Source: Centrapalus pauciflorus (lineage: Eukaryota; Streptophyta; Magnoliopsida; Asterales; Asteraceae). Taken from it: a stretch of DNA of 64,000 bases. Under the pieces are notes generated by a model. That model was not told the DNA's origin. It was given only the letters and a program-made list of their open reading frames with translations, and made no database searches. Where the stretch lies: positions 1,025,001 through 1,089,000 of the forward strand of contig JAANYP010004337.1 of the NCBI GenBank assembly GCA_020465985.1. The letters are read 5' to 3'. The translations under genes and the position numbers were made by a program. This document shows, piece after piece, positions 37,061-51,567 of the stretch. The stretch's first letter is position 1. Every line of letters begins with the position of its first letter.

Positions 37061-37449
37061 GGGTTAATATTTAAAGACGATAAAAAAACTCATTTTTATG
37101 ATTAAGTTTTTTCGATTGTTTAAGCTTTTGACAATTTTTGTCATATTTAAAATTATATGTGAGAGTTGTTTAGTAGGTCATTAATGATAATAGTACAATG
37201 ACTTAAAATTACGAGGGTAAAAGTTCAATGACTTTATCGTAAAATGAAGAAAAATTAAATTTCTAATATATTTCCTAATACTGAATCATTCAATAAACTC
37301 ATTAATCAGTTTAACATGTAGAAGTTAAAATAGATAGTTTTGAATGATACAAAAAATGTCAAGAAACTTAAATAGTCAAGAAAAAATTGAAAGACTTAAT
37401 CACGAAAATGAAGATAGAAAGACAGTTTTTTTATATTAAATTTTATTTG
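37061..37449. mobile_element. Putative MITE, second copy of the family at 7103
   Basis: GGGTTAATATTTAAAGACG at the left is mirrored by 'ttttttatattaaattt' at the right. The inner arm 'tcatttttatgattaagttt' mirrors 'cttaatcacgaaaatga'. The order and spacing match 7103-7496. The TSD was not resolved. Confidence 0.5.
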
Positions 37450-38019
37450 TTGAAGTTGTGAAATCCTTGACTTGTAACCTATTGTATAGGTTAACGATCC
37501 AACTCCGGTGCTAAACACAAACACCTGTGAACCTTCGTTCATCGAAAACTGCCAAATTAGACGAAGGGTACGAAGTAACAAAACTCATTCAAACTATAAA
37601 TCGAAGGTGTCCATTCCAGCTCCAGATCGGTTCCAGAATCCTCAAGGAGAGAAGCGTCAGTGGTTTTTCAACGTTTGTAGCAGACTTTCCGATCGAATAA
37701 TGTACATATCAAACGATTACCAAATTGTTGATATCTAAATCCCCTTTCTCTCTCATCATTTAGAGACTTAACCCAAACCATTTATCGTTCAAGATCAGAA
37801 ACCCCTGTCTCCCGTAACAATGATAGCTCTTCAACGATATTAGCGGGCTTCATTAAACAGCAAGGCTCCAAACGATGATCTGTCTTCCTTTGATTTGTTA
37901 TCATTCCTCTCTTTCCCCCTTTCACATCATTGCATGGTTGCTATCGTGTTTGCAAACAACTTCCTAATCAGTCTCTTAAATAACAATCAGTTAATGACCT
38001 TTTATTATAGTATCTATAA
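37450..38019. other. Intergenic DNA, no recognised gene
   Basis: 37500-37740 is less AT-rich and has a 76-codon plus-strand frame of unknown nature with no recognised domain. I do not call it a gene. Confidence 0.4.
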
Positions 38020-38666
38020 CTAGTTATTAACCCACGTATTACGTGGATATTTTATAAATAAATGTTTACTAAAAAATCTACATAAAACGTCAATTACATA
38101 CAAAAATGTTTATTTTTTTCTAAAAAAAAAATATGAAAATAGTATTATCTTTTGTTATTAAGGATAATTAAAAAAATTTTATTTTTTAAATATGTATGAA
38201 TAGTATTTATCGTGTCTCATCGTTTTAAAACTTTTTATTTTTGGATTTTTTTATATAAGTAAAAAACTAAAAATTTGATTTTTACATAGAATACAATTTA
38301 AAAAATTTTAAGATTAAAAAAATTATAAAACAACTTATTTTCAATATTGCATTATTTCTACTTTTTAAATATATAAAAAAATGAATAGTTAGCTAACATT
38401 AGTAGTTAAATCTGAAATTTATTTAAATCAGTTAAAAAGTTATTTAAAAATAAATTTAGATTAATATTAGAATATTTAAAATATTTCATTTTTTAACCGT
38501 ATGTATTAAATATGAAGGTATTTGAATTAGATTCCATAAATATTCTTAATAATGAATTAGTAAAATTAAAAATCTAATTATGGAAAAAAGACGGAAAATC
38601 AAAAATTTAGAGAGATGAGGTAATGACATGTGGCATGAGAGGTTTTGCTTTATTAATAGATATAGA
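38020..38666 (-). mobile_element. Non-autonomous Helitron, 647 bp
   Basis: On the minus strand the element begins A|TCTATATCTATTAATAAAGC at 38666. It ends with a hairpin-forming 'atccacgtaatacgtgggtt', then AATAACTAG next to host T (38020). These are the TC...CTAG termini and 3' hairpin of AtREP-like Helitrons, inserted between A and T. No Rep/helicase coding is present. Confidence 0.8.
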
Positions 38667-40555
38667 TATTTATATATTTCTACAGTAATCAAACATTTAT
38701 ATATCTTATTATTATAGTATTGATAACATTTAAATACTATTACAGAATCCAAACATACACACATACACATACATACATGACACATACATAAAATTTATAT
38801 GAAGGTTTGAAATTAAAGTCAGGATAAGATATATAACTCACAAAGAATTGGGAGGTATTCTTTTTTATTAAAAAAATCTTCTTTTTTTTTTTTTGGTTTA
38901 AATCAAACCATTAATATATTTAGAGTAACATGTATCAAATAAGTATATAAAAGTATATAACAAATTATAATATTGTAATGTCAAACACTTATATGTGTAG
39001 TCATGTCAGCTGTCTAAGTATCATGATTTTTAAAATTCTATTAACAATATCTCTTAAATAACAATTCTATTAATATGAAGATTTTTAGTACATTTCTAAA
39101 GATACATTGTACGTCTTCAAACTTTAAACAATAAAAGTTTAGTTGAAATTAAGTCAATTGTATCATTCATCCGTTTTAAGTTTCATGTATAATTACTCTT
39201 AAAGCGAGCCTTTTATAATTGTCTAGAGACTATATGCAAGAGTTTAGTCAAAAATAGCAGCTTAGAGCATCCCAAATTATGGATGCTATGTTGTGGTGGC
39301 CTTTATGGAGCATCATTAAAGCAAAGTTTATGTATTAATTTTGGGTAATTATATATATATATATGCATACATCCCTCAATTGCTAATCACACACTCCCTT
39401 TTTAATGTGAGAGAAAATTAATTTTTAATCAACGAGTCTCATGTCATTAACAAAAAAATATATGAGTAAGATGGTGTGTAATTAGTACAAATTAAAGAGA
39501 AAGAGTGTACATATAGCAATGCCTATTAATTTATAATGTATATTAATAAATTAATATTTTTATATGAAAATTTTACACATAAGCAATTCAAAATACATAG
39601 ATACATGACTAGAGTCTAGAGATTGAATCATGAGCTAGGAGTACGATCGATTAACAAGAATGTTTAATTGTTCGCTCGTAAAAGTCTTGCGCATGTGTCG
39701 ATCTATTGATTCAGGCTGTTCATTATCCCTTGAGGATTTTGATCAGTTATTAAGTAAAAAGTTAAAACACAGTTATAGAATAAGCACAACCAGATATAAA
39801 TATAGATATTTAGAAAACACATTGTATAGATATATGTTTGTGATACGCATAAACAATGATTTATTGGTTCACAGGCAATAACATTTTCGCCATCCAGCGT
39901 AACAATGAGTCGAACAACACCATGTTTTGAATTCTTTTATGTCTTATGTATTATTTTAATTTTATATATATATATAAAATATTTTACTCCATATAATTGA
40001 CTTAATGGGCCACCATTGGGGTCAGGGTCCAAGACTTAATTTAAAGGCAAAATTTAACATATAATATTGATGTTCTAAAATATATAGTATAATATATGCT
40101 ATAATGATCAATTAGAATCTGGAGGAAACGATTATAATCAACGAATGTGTCTAAAATAATTTAAAACAAAGCTATCATAATAATTAACTAATTAATTACA
40201 ACTGTAAGTCTGCAACTACAAACATTGAAGACAGTGTAAAACGAATTGATGATATAAAACAAAGTATCATAATCAATTTATATTCTATGGAATTTTCTAA
40301 TCCATATAGCATATATATACTTTTAGGCATTATGTGATTTTTCATAGATATTAAGACGGATTAATTAAGACGGTAAAAATAGGCTATCCTCGGGCAAGAA
40401 AAATGGTTGGATCAAACAGGAAAAGGTAGCTAGCGTTAGTTGGATCCGAGATGGATGTGCTAAATATAGGTAGTCTCAATGCTTTGAATTGTTGTATTAT
40501 TGCTAAATGGTGACGGAGATTCAAAGTAAGGTGACGTGTTGTGGTGTAGGGTGTT
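38667..40555. other. AT-rich intergenic DNA
   Basis: No gene seen. It includes (TA)n at 39353-39364 and 39964-39977 and a cacatacacatacatac stretch near 38757. Confidence 0.45.
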
Positions 40556-40891
40556 CAGGGGTGGCTTTTAGGGCGTGCGGAAGGTTCGACCGCACAGGGC
40601 CCCAAATTTCATAGGGTCTCACGGTTATAATACAAATTTTAGTTCGAGTCAATTTTTTTTTTTTTTTTTTTTGCATTTGACGCATACACGTTGTGCATAG
40701 GTGCGTTAAAATGGAATTTTTGTCAAATTTAATTTGATTTGTATTATTCATACTAATTTATCACTAATCATTTTTTTTTTGTCGTTCAGTTAACCTGTTA
40801 AAACTAAGTCCCAAAATGAACAATTTACTAGTTTAAAATACTATGTTGTAATCGCATGCATAGGGTCTCCGAAATCAATGAGACGACCCTG
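40556..40891. mobile_element. hAT-type MITE, 336 bp, TSD AGGGTGTT
   Basis: It starts CAGGGGTGGCTTTTAGGG and ends GAGACGACCCTG, flanked by exact AGGGTGTT copies at 40548-40555 and 40892-40899. The left end 'gggccccaaatttcatagggtct' is echoed at the right by 'catagggtctccg'. It belongs to the same broad ZMYM-type hAT class as 4164-4585. Confidence 0.87.
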
Positions 40892-40899
40892 AGGGTGTT

Positions 40900-41823
40900 G
40901 GAAGTCGATCGGTATGGGTGAGGGGAAATTGGTTGAAAGATATTTGCTAGAGGGTTATTGGGAGTGTGAGAGGTGAAAGAGGGTGTAGTGAGCGACGAGG
41001 CGATATTGTTAGAACTCGAAAGTAATCAGAAAAGCTTAATATTATGTTTGTGGATATATTTGGTAAAGTCATAGGGGATGGGAAGTAACCTAAAGTTTAA
41101 GTGGCTTGAAAATTATAGACCTAGTGAAAAATAAAATCCTGTCTCACTTTTGCACTTGAACAAGCTAAGGATGTTCTTGTTAAGGATAGGACTCAAAGGG
41201 GGAGGGAATAGTCTAAGTTTGATATGGGAGTGGTTTAGTAAGCCTAAAGAGAGTTCGTCTGAAAGAATCGTTGAAATTGAAAATCTTAGTGCAAAGTGTC
41301 CATTATAGAACCAACATGGTGGATAGATGATCATGGTTGTTAGTGAAAAACTGAAAACGGAATTCTCGATGAATCAGTTATGACGTTTAATCGATAACAA
41401 ACTTAATAATTCTTTTGTATCAGCTGCAGGAACCAAATGGAAAAACCTCATTCCATGAAAGGTCGACATTTTTATATGAATGATTAAGAAAAGGCATGCT
41501 TTCTGTAAGATCCTATCTAGCGGATATTGGAATGGACCTCGACATGGTTTTGTGCCTACGGTACATGTACAGAGCAACCAGAAACTTTGGACAACTACTT
41601 CGTCACATGGAGATTTGTTACATTTCTTCCGAATGGGGTTTTGTTTTTTTAGCTTTTCTTCTCTAGTCAGTCCTTAATTTCTTATGTGGAGTTTTGATCA
41701 GTTGCTTACAGACCTTCTTTGCTAGAAGTAATTGTTTTCTCGAGGTATATATTATTGCCTTTAAAAAAGACGGTAAAAATGTTGGACAAGGTTTGTCAAG
41801 TCTAACAATATATTTGATCCATT
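40900..41823. other. Intergenic DNA, no recognised gene
   Basis: Several 60-70 codon frames exist on both strands but overlap one another and show no recognisable domain. Confidence 0.4.
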
Positions 41824-42056
41824 TAGGGGTGACAATCTTGACCCAATGGGCCAAACGGGCCAAACAATTAAATGGATCCATTGTAAAAAACTAAGATAGA
41901 ACATAACTCTTTTTAAAAAAAAATGAAAATTTATAAAACGGTGCATTAAAAAAATTGTTCTTTGAAAATAATTTCAAAATTATGTAAATTTTATGACTTT
42001 TGGTCGTCAACCCCGTTTGACTCGTTTGCTTGAACGGACTTAAATTATCATCCCGT
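41824..42056. mobile_element. hAT-type MITE, 233 bp, TSD GATCCATT
   Basis: TAGGGGTGACAATC at the left and AATTATCATCCCGT at the right are inverted, with an 8-bp GATCCATT duplication (41816-41823, 42057-42064). Inner words 'gacccaatgggcc' and 'cgtttgactcgtttgc' are typical of this MITE type. The last bases of the right TIR have mutated. Confidence 0.72.
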
Positions 42057-42689
42057 GATCCATTCATAATATATAAGGACACAAATGTTGAATCTATTAA
42101 AAGGAAACTATATCAAATTAATATGGGTCTAGATTATGTTTTGAAAACTCTGAATGTTTGCAACTTTGGTTTAAATATTGTTGTTTACTTTTTTTATATT
42201 TGCTTCAAGTATATTGTAGCGTAATTTTGTCCTAGAAAACTATATTTCTCCTACATTTACAATAGTTTTTAAAATTTTTAAACAGGTAATGGTCACACAA
42301 AATTTTTGATCGTATTTTTAAAGCATTTAATAATATTTTAAAGGTTATATGATCACTGTTTGTTTACCATATTCTTTCATGTGCATAGTTTGTTAATAAA
42401 ATAAAATTACAAGTTGGGCCTAAAATAATTGAAACAAATTCCCAAGAAGATTTGTTAATTATGTAATGCCAGATCCGTTATCTAAAAGGCATCTGTTTTT
42501 ATTATAATGAGATTCACGGTGTAAAATAAATAGATTCTCGACACACAAACACAAAATAAGGTTCAATAGCGTACTTATCAATGTTAAACATACCATCATA
42601 TATTTTTTTTACATAGACATGTATAAGTCAATGTTATAACAATTTTCGTTAATATCATGTCCTTATACATTAAAATTCGTAAAATAAAT

Positions 42690-42990
42690 TAGGGGTGAAC
42701 ACAGTTTGGTTGAAACCGGGTGAACAAAAATTAGTTGGCCGGGTTGGAAGAGTACTTCTTGGCCGGCCGGTTTGAGAATTATTCACACTGAGGTTATTGA
42801 CTAGCAATCATGACAGATGCTTTGTAATTATATACCGGCCATTTAGGCCGAACTGGCCAAACTAAAGTTAGTTGGCTGGTTTGGCCGGGTTAGAAGGACA
42901 CTTCTTGGCCGACCGGTTTGAGAATCATTCAAACTGAGGTTATTGGCTGGTCGACGCTTTGTAACTTTATACCGGCCGAGTTTATATATA
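42690..42990. mobile_element. Degenerate hAT-like element with 148-bp internal duplication
   Basis: The left edge TAGGGGTGAACACAG resembles a hAT TIR but no right end was found. Inside, 'cttcttggccg.ccggtttgagaat' appears at about 42754 and 42902 with matching flanks through 'tataccggcc'. This gives two copies of about 148 bp rich in 'ggccgg'. Confidence 0.5.
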
Positions 42991-42999
42991 CATGCATAC

Positions 43000-44684
43000 T
43001 GATAATCGGAATATACTTCGAATAATGTTTTTGTGTTATAATCGTTTTGAGTTATAAAAATGAAATGTAGATATACAATAAATTTGTTTATAAATTCTTT
43101 ATATTAAAGTTTTGTCTTGAAAAATAAGAACATTTTTTATATAAGATTTACACAATTTATGATACTCCTTAACAAATTACTGTATTTGATCTATAATTAT
43201 CTATTTTTACATTTATAGTGTTTATATTGTCGGTTTTATTTCAATGTTTTGAGTATTTCACTAAACTTGTACGTAAATTAAATAGTTTTTTGTCAAAACT
43301 GTAAAACCGGTCAAAATATTATATGTCAGTCACATCATTCACATAAAAAATTGTGTGAATAATTTGGTAGTTCACATATTTTTACATATAACAATTTTCT
43401 AATATTGATATACATATTTTTATGTAAAAAATTTAGTGTTAAGTACAATTTGACTATGTAACTTTCAGATTTGTGTTATTTAGACACTCAACTATATTTT
43501 GTGTCGATTTAATCATGTGATAGAGCTTTTAGATTGTCATCTGTCCCCATCAATTGGTACCCGTCGTTTGACGGAGCAGGTGTTACCAAGATGATGGAAA
43601 ATGAAGTTAGTTATTCTTTCTCAGCCATCTAGAAGAGAATGTGGGAAGTTTTATGTTGGACCACAAGATAGATATATGTTATGGACAAATAGTAGCATAA
43701 GAATTTTCAATACAAACCAGCAAATCTCATATAATATGAGCAGCTCTTGGTTCCAATTATTCTCCTGGATTTCTCTTCCATTAAAGTTAAATTGGATACA
43801 GAGTCAGAGTCAAATCCAAGAGGCTCAGCAAGGATCGAGCGCTCAGCTGTTGTATACTTGTATTGGATGAGTGTTGTAGATCCAGATAGAGATGCAATGC
43901 GAACGAGGGTGGTGTGGTGTGCCTCTCCAATTTTGTTCTATACAATAGGATCCTGTGCATGTGTTTGAGAATTTCTTATGGTGACTCCTCTGTTCCTCAT
44001 GTCTGTCTTGTGCTGCATGTATGTATTGGGTTTAAAGGTTTCTCATGCATTGCATATTAGCCTATTAGGTAGGTGGGTTTATACCATTGTTTGAAACAAT
44101 GATGTGCACTTTGTTTTTTGCACATAGTTTAAGTGCAAAATGGTCTAGATTTAGATTTTGCATTTCTGCAACTTTTAAATATTATTTTCAATTTGCTTGA
44201 AGTCCATCTCCACAAGGAATTTACCCCAAAAAGGAAAAGTATTTAAATGGGAACACTGACTAGCACCCAGAACCAATATTTGGCCTTCATGACCACCTAT
44301 GACCAGCAACGGTTGTCAGAAAGGCAAAGAGTGTCACCACCACAACCTCAAGTTTGTGTATCTCTCTACCCCAAGAGACTCAGTTATCCCAACTTGGGGG
44401 CAACCCGGGGTAAATGTCATTTCACAAACCGATATAAGCCAAGAAGCTAAAAACATGATAAGCAAGACATCAAGAACACAAAATCATGGTTTTACACTTG
44501 GATAAAAATGTTCATCACAGCCTACATGATATTTTCTTACCCTTTAACTCTTCCCCAGACAAAGATTTTCCAGGTTCTGATTCTCATCTAAACATGAAAC
44601 ATTTTGCCTTTAAAGGGTAAAAAGTAGCAGTGTGGTCACTAGAGATCCGATGTAATCTAAACTATGTGTATCATCTTCTTATTA
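43000..44684. other. Intergenic DNA and 3' flank of STE24
   Basis: 43560-44000 and 44220-44510 are less AT-rich than their surroundings and hold short plus-strand frames (about 70-90 codons) without recognised domains. They could be transcribed, but nothing supports a protein. The STE24 3'UTR should end within the last few hundred bases. Confidence 0.35.
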
Positions 44685-47600
44685 TTAATCTGCCTTTTTA
44701 TCAGCTTCATCTATGGCAGCTAACCTTTCAACCAGAGGAGGATGAGAGTAGTGGTAAGCAGAGTACCAAGGATCAGTGTTCATTGCTGACAAGTTCTCCT
44801 CCTGCAAAATCACAAATATATACATATAAATAACTGCATGGAAAATTAATCTAACAAGCCAACTGTTAAGTTGGAACTCAACCATTTATTTTACTATTGA
44901 AAATCATGCAGAAGAATGATCAGCGATCCCACAATAACCCAACACAATATCCTACAAGTAAACTATGAAGGGTAATACAGAAAAAGCACATGTAGGCCAT
45001 GTGTTGACCTTACATTGTAATTGGGGTTTAGAATGCAGACTGGACCAAGGGAACAGGATTACAAAATGACGACTTGGACAAATTTCTATGTAAGGTTTAT
45101 AGAGAAACATACTACACCAGTACTCAGCTCAACCCCAATGCATAAATAAATAATCTTTAGGCCAAAATCCAATTATAGAATGGGCTTATGTTTAGAGTTC
45201 CATATCAAGACCAAATGGAATTCATCATGTATTGTTTGACCCAAATTTCAGAAAACCAAAACCTATCCAAATCCATCTTAATAGACAATATATAAATGCG
45301 TCTTAAAGTAAATGAATCCTGAAAAGAGCCATGCATCAATTTTGAACAATTAAGAACTCCCAGGCATCAAACATCGAATTGTTCACAAGTATCCTCTACA
45401 TTGTTGGCATTTTAGATATTTAACTAGGAGTAAAATACTTAATCTCCAATCAAATATAGCATGTATGCTTCATACTTGGACAGGTGGTGTGGCAAAAAAA
45501 AAAGCACATAAAACCAAAAGGAAACAAAAAAAGTACCTGCAGCTTAACTAGTCCATCTCGAAGTGCTTTAGAATAACCGAGCTTCTTTGCAAAAGCATCA
45601 GCCTTGGTACAAAAAAAATGTCACAGTCAGGTAAATCATAAATTCAAGGGAGCAGAAAGTAGCATTAAACATCACAGATATACAAATACCTGAAACTCAA
45701 ATGCACGGCTGACAAGATTGAGCCCGAAGCTTACAAGATGCTGTATAGGTATTATTGTGTGCTGCAAACAAATATCTTGGTAAATAGGCATACTGGCATT
45801 GAAAGAAACAACCCAAAAAACAAAAAAACAGCATACTGAAGTTAACTCGATACAACTACATTTAAACAAGATAACGCGAATGAAAAAACAAAATAAGCAT
45901 TGCATGAATCATTATTATTAAAGGATCCTAAAACCCAAGTTTTCATACTGCATTGACAAGATTGAAAATAGCAACGTTCCATTCATCATTTTCCACCCTT
46001 CTTTATTTTCTGGGTCTCAGACTCCCATATTTATTTCCCAACTTGAATTATATCAATCTGCCAAGTGCTAACTCCATATATTTGAGAACTAGACTTCAAC
46101 CAACTTCTAGTTTTACTTAGTGCACCCACAATACCCGAAGGCTCGTAGCCATCAAGAAAAGAGAGTTGGCTGTGTCAGTGTTCCTCTCTGCCTTTGACTC
46201 TCTTAGGCATACAAATGATAGACTTCTGATTTTTACTGTCGAATTTCACAATGTGAATGTTCATCTCTTTAAATTCACAAGGCTATTTTAAAATCTTGTT
46301 GGTATACATCAGTGTACCTGGAATAATATGAGCCCAATGAGGACTGGCTGAGTATCAAATCCAAAACTAAAGAACAAGTCCTTTGAGTTCTTCACAAGTG
46401 TATATCCACCAAACTGTAAAAGTGTAAGAACCTACAAAGCACACATGTTAACGACATCAATTGCATACTTCCTTAAAGTTTCTACTTACCATAAAATGGA
46501 CTAAAGAAATTAAACAGGTCAAACATCAATTATTTTCTGAAACTGAATTAAGACTCCAGTATACAGGAGTAAATCTTTTTTGCTTATCATACATCAAGTC
46601 CGTTGGAAAGACAGATCACTAGATTAACCACATCGGACTGCACTATCCCATGTAGAACTAAGCTAGAAAATACAATTTTTCATTATATACCAATAAATGA
46701 AGCACCTCTTTACTTTGGAAGTTCCAAAATAAATTGAACGTGTCTCCATTTTTGCCAAGGTTGCAATTCAAAATGTATCTCTGTCTATTGGTAAACTGAG
46801 CATTGACTGCAATTGATAGTCAAGGACTAATCTAACATAACCAAGAGTTGCATTCATTTTGGGAGAAAGGGATGATACAATAAGTTTAAATTTCATAAAG
46901 ATGCAATAAAGGACTACTCCAGCACAAGAATCTGGAACATCTACTAACTGAATAGAAACTAGAAAACTTCTATAAAAAACTATCACCATTTAATACATAC
47001 CAACACTGTTTAAACATCATCCGAAACAGAGTATGCCTGTAGACAGACTGTGAAAAGTAAAGCCAAATGGGGTTGGGGGTAGTAGCCTCATGAGATAATT
47101 TTTGGCACTCAGAATTGGAAAGAACTTTACCCCCACATGATCTCAGATGAATTTCAATGAATATAGTATTAGTGCTGTTAAACTTGACCACGACTGTGGA
47201 AGCCATGGCCAGTAACTAACACGTACTAAAACCAATCAAATAGACAAGCCCTGGACTAGCAACTTTGACAATCAGGTCACTAGTTTTGAATGGATCTCGC
47301 AATTCTATGCTTGAGGACTAACACAGCTTAGTTATCCTTACAGATTATGCTTCAAAAGTCAGGTTGTTTTTAAACATTGATTCTGTTATTTAAACATTAT
47401 TACTACCACTAAGTAGATATGAAGGAATACTTTTTATATCTCCACATAAGAAACACCCATAGTGCAAAATGTGTATGAATATGTACTACAGGCTGCAACA
47501 GTTGCAAGATATAAACTGGCACAACGCACCTGAACAGCAATGAAGGAGTACATTGTGTGATTCAGTTTCCAATGACCAAGTTCATGAGCAATCACAGCAA

Positions 47601-50600
47601 CAACTTCTTCCTCATTTTTGCACTGCATAATAGGATAGAAACATGAACTTTGTTCGACAGTATTACATTTCACAGAAAAACAAAGCTTGGACATAACAAG
47701 AAATCTTGGACAAACAAGATATCTGACTTAACAAAAGGTATTTGAAGCAGAAAGACTATTATCTTTTTGGAAAGCAAAGCAGAAAGTATAGTTGAAGTAT
47801 CATGTCATGAAATATTGAGATCTGAAGTTTTATGTGACTGCATGCATACAAGCATATACTAGCACATATTATTTTGGAGCAGAAATGGAGCCACGGAGAA
47901 AGAAAAAACATCAATCATTACAATTACAAGTTTCACCCTGAGTAGTTGTTAGAATATCCATTGCAGCATAGTGATGAAGAATGTGTTGAATGATGAGGGA
48001 CTAAGGATGTATCAAAGTTCCAGTGTCTCCAAACAATGAGTTTTAATGTGTAAAACATCTCTCTCACGAGAAAACTGCTATGCTGATACAAAACTGGTTT
48101 TTTCCCCATCACAGTGTCATGACTCACAAATTGTACCATATAAACAAGTCTGGCTGACATTGAAGAGGACAAGCTGATAGAAAACTCAAATTAGTCTCCA
48201 AATGTCAAATAAATTTTAGCATTTGTTGGGTCCTGTCTCAAAGACCTGCTATTTTATCAGAGAGAGAATAAATGCATAAAGAACATACCTGCTGAATCAA
48301 AGTATCATAAAGAACAATGCGTTTGTTTTTAAAAAACCCATACATGTAAGCCTGCAGAGAAAAAAAAAAGTAATATTATTCCAAGGCAAGGAGATCAGAC
48401 AATTTGTGGGGTGTTGCCTCAAATCACTACATCAGAATCACTCTTTTTATTGATAATTTGTTGATAAATATCTAGAGGTGGGATCTGTCTTGTTCAAGTA
48501 TAAAGGTAGGATTCTGATAAAACTGTAGTCACAGCATGTAATCTGAACGCTATCATTCTTTAAAAGCTACGAGTTATTTTAGAAAATCAAGTGAACCATT
48601 GCCAAAAATTTAGACATCCTCACATTGCTATGGCTTGACCTTGTAGATCCATCCACAACAAACAGCTTCTTCAGAGGAAACTTGAGGGAGGAAGCAAGAT
48701 TCTCAATTTTTGTCCTAAGCTCGCCATCTGGTAGCTAATTTTGGTAACATGGAAGTTAACATTTATCAGAGACATAATATGTTTAAACGATCAATCATGA
48801 TCTTGCAAATTAGAAGTTAAAGTTAAAAGACTTACTGGTGTGAATTTGTTAAAAAGGGGTGCAATTAATACTGGGTAAATTGTCATCATGACAAGAGATA
48901 AAACAAACATAAACCCCCAAAGATAGATAGCCAGGTAGGGACCACCTTTCTGCAGCAAAAGAGAACACTGGTAACGTAACAAATTCGCAGATTATGTATG
49001 AAATATTGTTAGCAATAATATCAGAAGGATTTGCTTGATAATAGAATTTCCGGTACCTGTACTATCAAAATGATGGCGGCCACAACAGGTGGTCCTAGTA
49101 TGATAGCCAATATCATGCCTTTAATCATGTCACGGATGAAAAGCCAAAATGTTTGCTGTAACCATAACATCACACATTACAAAAGTAATATCTAACAAGA
49201 ACCGGAAGAGTAAACATGGACTCCATATTTTTAAAATTCAAACAAGTTGGCCAATTATACAAAAGACTTTAGTCAAATTCTATAATACCTTGTTAAAACC
49301 ATGTCGCTCCTCAATTACAAAGGTCGAATACAGAGAAAATGGCAAGTCTGTAATCTGCAGAAAGTATAAACAGGCTTGAATTATCCAATAATGAGATATA
49401 CCTGTAAAGTGAACACTAAGTTGGAAATGTGTATATATATTTAGAAGAGAAAATTCCAAAGACCATTGTGATTCAAAACTTCACCAAGATGCTGCTTGAA
49501 AGACAAGAAAAGTTACCAATCAAGATCTAAAATATACAAGTCTACACTGTCAAAACCCTACTCCAAATTAAATATTAATCTTGGAAAAAGCAAAGTGAGT
49601 GAACAATACATGTCTGTGTATGAACTGTTAAAGATTCAAACTCAATTAGATTTTGTAGTGATAGATGCACATAAAACAACTTAGCTCCCAAAAGGACCTT
49701 TTTCTGTATGTAAGTTTTAGGAACCTTCAAAGACCTTGATACTGTTTGTGTTACCCTCATCCAGCAACATCCACTAACATATTCATGTCTTCTCTATACA
49801 GTCCTATAATGCTTATAAACATGTAATTTCACAAGCCTTCAAGATGCTCATGAGGATATATGACGTTTCCTATACCAAACTTCAATTCTACTGTCTGCAG
49901 AGCCATTGCACTAAGATAGCAACATATTCACCCGAAGACATATTGAGTAAAAACAATTAGCCCACATCAGGAATAAGGAGATATTATGAAAAAAACCATT
50001 TAGATTGGATGAACGCAGCTAAGACCAATAACGAAGACCTAGCGAATATTGAACTTGCCATGAAAGCAGTTAAAAAGGTTCAGAGAAGATAAACACTAAC
50101 ATGGACAATAAACATGAAGCTGATTTAGAATTTTGGATAACAAGTCTTGATTTTGATAATGATTACTCGATAACAGATTGTTTTCATGGTTAATCCACAT
50201 AACTGGGATAATACTAGGATTTGAAAATAAACATCATTTACAGCTTTACAGTAATACAAATTTTCGCATATTGAGAAAATTTCTGCATACATAAGCGAAT
50301 AAACAATCTGTTTGTTGCTTTGTTTGTATAAACAATGACCTTCTGATATAAATTAGTCTATGAATCTGTTACAGGTATAACTTTGGGAATATAGGAAATG
50401 TTGTTATGCATGTCATATGTGCAAACAAACAATCGTTTTTCTGCACATGTACCTGAGACCAAATCATAACACCAGCTAGGAATCCAAGTGTGTGATATAT
50501 TTCATTCTCTGCATCAAGGCCAATGGATTCCAATATACCACCTGATTTCTGCAGTCATTTACAGAATATGATAAAAAAAATTTGTTTAGATAACTACAAA

Positions 50601-51488
50601 TCTGTTACAGCACAAAATTTTATAGAAAAGGTAATAAATTACCCACCTTCCAAAACCAAGGCAATACACCAAAGAGCAGGATAGCAGAGTCCATCACAAT
50701 TGTTACAAACTCATGAATGAAGTGGAAGTTGCTGGGAAGTCAGAAAAGAGAACATGTTATTAAAAAGAAATTTGAATCGGCAGTTAGAGCAAATATGATC
50801 AACCAATTTGATGAGCATGCTGCAGAAGGAAAATTAGCTTGAAGATAAGAAATATTGTGATGAAATACCTTTTATCAATGCTATAGGCTCTAGATTTTTC
50901 AAACTTCTCTTGGCTAATCACCCCTACCAAAGTTTTAGGAAGGGTTGGCAGCTTCAGAGCAGCATGTTGTCGAAAGTCTAGATATGTCTCAAAGATGTAC
51001 ATCAATATCATGAATCCTGTAAATCAAATGTATTTGTTATCAAAGAAATTTACTTCATCCATTTTAAGAAGTTAACAATCACACTTTCATAAAGTTGAGA
51101 AGCGTCCCGATGAGAAATAAAGCGCCAAACAAAAGCCATACTTCACATATTTGACGACAAAAGGATTCATAAAATCAAAAGAAAAACCCCAACGGCAGTT
51201 TATACAAAATACCAGCAGCTATTCGCTAATAATCAGGATTTAAGTTGCAAAAACAATTACAACACATAGAAAACCTGAAAATTGAAACTACATAAACAAA
51301 GACGCGTGAATAAAAATTCAACAGTACAATTAGGAACATTTTTGACAACCTTATATTCATGAAAACTTGATTATAATTTGTAATATATAAACACAAACAC
51401 GGATATGTTGAATTAAAACACCAGTAAAATTCACTAGCAATGTGCTTGCAGTGATATTTTTATGTAGAAGTACTGGCATACGCATTAC

Positions 51489-51567
<79 letters not shown>

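Noticed and set aside
43601..43968. Two overlapping plus-strand frames of 70-90 codons
   Set aside because: No recognised domain, overlapping frames, and no clear splice partners. Kept as unannotated intergenic DNA.
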